This document shows positions 62,114 through 64,000 of a stretch of 64,000 nt of DNA, one piece after another. The stretch's first letter is position 1. Every line of letters begins with the position of its first letter. Position numbers and translations under genes: made by a program. Origin of the DNA: Halorubrum sp. GN11_10-6_MGM (GTDB lineage: Archaea; Halobacteriota; Halobacteria; Halobacteriales; Haloferacaceae); assembly GCF_005435165.1 (NCBI RefSeq), contig NZ_SGUC01000011.1, forward strand, positions 1-64,000, in the 5' to 3' direction. The notes below the pieces were generated by a model. That model was not told where the DNA came from. It saw nothing but the letters and a program-made list of their open reading frames with translations, and did not search any database.

Positions 62114-62234
62114 ACCCGACCCACTGGCGGGGATCGTATGTAGGCGTCGGGATCGGGGCGACCGCGGCCGGAAGCGCGGACGCGACCGGAACCGTGGACG
62201 AGGCCGGTACCGCGAACGCGGCGACCTCGAAAAC

Positions 62235-62242
62235 GTATAAAT
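62235..62242 (+). promoter_or_regulatory. TATA box of the Lrp-type regulator
   Basis: GTATAAAT lies 25-32 bp before the ATG at 62267 in the short gap between the divergent thioesterase and this gene. Confidence 0.6.
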
Positions 62243-62266
62243 CCGCCACGGCTCTACCACAGAGGT

Positions 62267-62749
62267 ATGGACAACGGCGCGATCGACGACGTCGACAGCG
62301 CGATCCTGTACGCGCTACAGGAGGACGCCCGAAACACGTCGTCCGGGGACATCGCGGAGCGGACCGGCACCTCGGACAGCACCGTCCGCAAGCGGATTCA
62401 GCGGCTCGAATCCGACGGCGTGATCAAGGGGTACAGCGCCAGCGTCGACTACCAGCGGTCGGGGTACCCCCTCCGGATGCTGCTCTACTGCACCGCGTCG
62501 ATACCCGAGCGTGGCGAACTCATCCCCGACATCCTCGACATCGACGGCGTCGTGTCGGTCCAGGAGCTGGTCACCGGCGAGCAGAACCTCCTCGTGACGG
62601 TCGTCGGCGAGTCGGACGACGACATCACGCCCGTGGCGCAGGCGCTCCTCGATCTGGGGGTTACCGTCGCCGACGAGGTCCTCGTGCGGACCCACGAGAC
62701 GACCCCCTTCGGGAAGTTCGACGCCGAGCGTCACGAGGAGGACGAGTAA
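62267..62749 (+). CDS. Lrp/AsnC family transcription regulator
   Basis: This protein has 160 residues. An N-terminal helix-turn-helix (LQEDARNTSSGDIAERTGTS followed by the recognition helix TVRKRIQRLESDGVI) precedes the ligand-binding RAM/ACT domain (GYPLRMLLYCTASIPERGEL). The ligand is unknown. The coding region ends inside the first unit of a 20-bp tandem array. Confidence 0.9.
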   Translation: MDNGAIDDVDSAILYALQEDARNTSSGDIAERTGTSDSTVRKRIQRLESDGVIKGYSASVDYQRSGYPLRMLLYCTASIPERGELIPDILDIDGVVSVQELVTGEQNLLVTVVGESDDDITPVAQALLDLGVTVADEVLVRTHETTPFGKFDAERHEEDE

Positions 62750-62820
62750 CTCGCGAGGGGGACGACTACCTCGCGAGCAGGACGACTACCCCACGGCGAT
62801 GACGACTATCCCACGACTCG
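62741..62820. repeat. Four 20-bp tandem repeats at the 3' ends of two convergent genes
   Basis: Units at 62741-62760, 62761-62780, 62781-62800 and 62801-62820 share the pattern GACGACTACC followed by a variable decamer. The first holds the Lrp-gene stop codon and the last overlaps the final codons of the convergent amidohydrolase. Confidence 0.85.
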
Positions 62821-63822
62821 CTCGACGTCCAGTCCGGTCGCGCGCCTGACGACGGCGCTTACCGGGTCGACCGAGCCGGCGAGGTTGTCCGAGTCGCCGT
62901 CGAGGACGAGGAGGGCCGCGCGCCGACCCGGTTCGATCACGCCGCAGTCGAGGTCAGCGATCTCGGCGCCCGCGGCGGTCGCCATCCGCAACACCTCCCG
63001 GTCGCTCACGTCGAACCGCTTCGCCGCGGTCGCCATCTCGCGGAACATCGACGGCCCGTTCAGCATGACGTTGTCGGTGCCGAGCGCGACGGTCGTGTGG
63101 TCGAGCAGCTCCCGTATCGGCGGCGTCCCCACGTCGAGGACCGCGTTCGCGCGCGGGCAGACCGCGATCGGGACGGACCCGTCCGCGACGCGCTCCAAGT
63201 GCTCCCGCTCGGCGTGGACCATGTGAACGAGCAGGTCGGGGTCCAGATCGAGCGCCGGGTGGATGTCGGTCGCGTCCGGCTCGCCGGCGTGGATCGCGAA
63301 GGGGACGCCCCGCTCCTCGCAGGCGGCGCGTTCCGCGGCGAAGTCGTCGTCGTTGGCGCCGGAGGCGCCGTACCCGTCGGCGACGTCGAGGACGGACGGG
63401 TCGTCGCTGCCGAAGACGAACGGCTCGACGCCGGTGTCGACCGCGGCCTCGCGGAGCGCCCGCGCCCCGGGAGGCCCCGACTCGCGGAAGTCGAGCGTCG
63501 AAACCGTCCCGGTCCGCCGCATGAACCGGAGCGTTCGCCGCATCGCCGACACCAGCTCGTCGCGGTCGGCGGCCGCCAGCCGTCGGTGTTTCAGGCTGTC
63601 CGGCGGCGCGACCGCCTCGTCGAGCGAGAGGCCGACCGCCGCCTCCTTCGCGACGGAGTCCCCGAGGTGGGTGTGCGCGTTGACGAACGCCGGCAACACG
63701 ATGTCGGTCGAGTCGGTGGCCGTCTCCTCGACGGCGTCGATCCGCCCGTCCTCGACGACGACGCGCCCGCGGACGGGCTCGAACGACTCCCCGACGAGGA
63801 CGGTCCCAGAGAGTTCTCGCAT
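62806..63822 (-). CDS. Amidohydrolase family protein (cytosine deaminase/chlorohydrolase-like)
   Basis: This 338-residue TIM-barrel metal hydrolase has the first metal motif PAFVNAHTHLGDSV. Further metal-binding histidines lie in FAIHAGE and VHMVHAE, and an Asp in VALGTDNVML. The C-terminal composite domain ends in a beta sandwich. The substrate is probably an aminated heterocycle but cannot be named. The ATG at 63822 is chosen. The AT-rich tail 63930-64000 probably holds a promoter for a gene beyond the window. Confidence 0.85.
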   Translation of the reverse strand: MRELSGTVLVGESFEPVRGRVVVEDGRIDAVEETATDSTDIVLPAFVNAHTHLGDSVAKEAAVGLSLDEAVAPPDSLKHRRLAAADRDELVSAMRRTLRFMRRTGTVSTLDFRESGPPGARALREAAVDTGVEPFVFGSDDPSVLDVADGYGASGANDDDFAAERAACEERGVPFAIHAGEPDATDIHPALDLDPDLLVHMVHAEREHLERVADGSVPIAVCPRANAVLDVGTPPIRELLDHTTVALGTDNVMLNGPSMFREMATAAKRFDVSDREVLRMATAAGAEIADLDCGVIEPGRRAALLVLDGDSDNLAGSVDPVSAVVRRATGLDVERVVG

Positions 63823-64000
63823 ACCGGCCCTCCGAACTCGGGGACGATAGTGCTTCCTGAGTCGGGACGCCGAACGGCGCGAGGGGCCTCCCGAAAACAG
63901 CAGTCCCCGCGAACGCCGTCTCTCAGCATTCCGGCCGGTGATCGAGATAACCATAATGTTCTATAATGTGGTATTTGCGAACAGATTGTGAATACAAACA

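Overview
The window is a haloarchaeal chromosome segment, probably Halorubrum or a close relative. The evidence is very high GC, acidic proteins, a TATA box about 25-35 bp before many start codons with almost no 5' leader, archaeal S13-S4-S11-Rpo3-L18e-L13-S9-Rpo10-Rpo6-enolase-S2 gene order, an archaeal mevalonate route, Tat lipoproteins, a type IV pilin and haloarchaea-specific DUF families. All calls come from reading the sequence; no database search was run.

Layout. 1-3139: the tail of an IS66-type insertion sequence that has cut the 3' end off a type IIG restriction-modification gene. 3284-5405: DUF3006 protein, a ComEC-like metallo-beta-lactamase lipoprotein and a small zinc-finger gene with an apparent frameshift. 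5484-9936: leftward cluster of quinone-oxidoreductase-like protein, membrane protein, CMP kinase, Cbf5, AstE/aspartoacylase-like protein, then tRNA-Pro(GGG). 10207-16420: rightward tRNA-Ser, S13, S4, S11, Rpo3, tRNA-Leu, L18e, L13, S9, Rpo10, Rpo6, enolase, S2. 16501-25098: MscS channel, coiled-coil protein and a complete phosphate uptake operon (PstS, C, A, B, PhoU and an AbrB-PhoU fusion). 25160-26967: mevalonate kinase and isopentenyl phosphate kinase. 26980-34481: response regulator, Mrp/NBP35 ATPase, aldehyde-ferredoxin-oxidoreductase-like protein, YqeC-like protein, CobW GTPase and two tiny zinc-finger proteins. 34554-38073: divergent formaldehyde and formate dehydrogenases. 38088-41648: lipoprotein, DUF5785, and a DUF1611/dipeptide-epimerase pair. 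41759-50799: PspA, sugar isomerase and oxidoreductase, pilin, YIP1, RecJ-like protein, DnaJ-ferredoxin, FEN1. 51019-57761: glycine cleavage H/PA/PB, HTH regulator, threonine synthase, 6-phosphogluconate dehydrogenase. 58236-63822: DUF5802, Vms1-like protein, rhodanese, cupin, corrinoid adenosyltransferase, glutaredoxin-like protein, thioesterase, Lrp regulator, amidohydrolase.

Working together: mvk and ipk serve archaeal isoprenoid synthesis; the pst-phoU genes form one phosphate uptake and signalling unit; FdhA and FdhF can take formaldehyde to CO2; DUF1611 and the epimerase match the DgcN-DgcA D-glutamate route; gcvH-PA-PB supply glycine cleavage, although gcvT is not here.

The most unusual signal is a non-coding element present three times (about 39062-39406, 57820-58086 reversed, 58621-59032). 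Each copy has a TATA-like box 27-28 bp before a conserved GAAGCCCCAG start, three hairpins whose stems differ in sequence but stay paired, and conserved single-stranded blocks. It looks like a promoter-driven structured RNA or structured repeat family.
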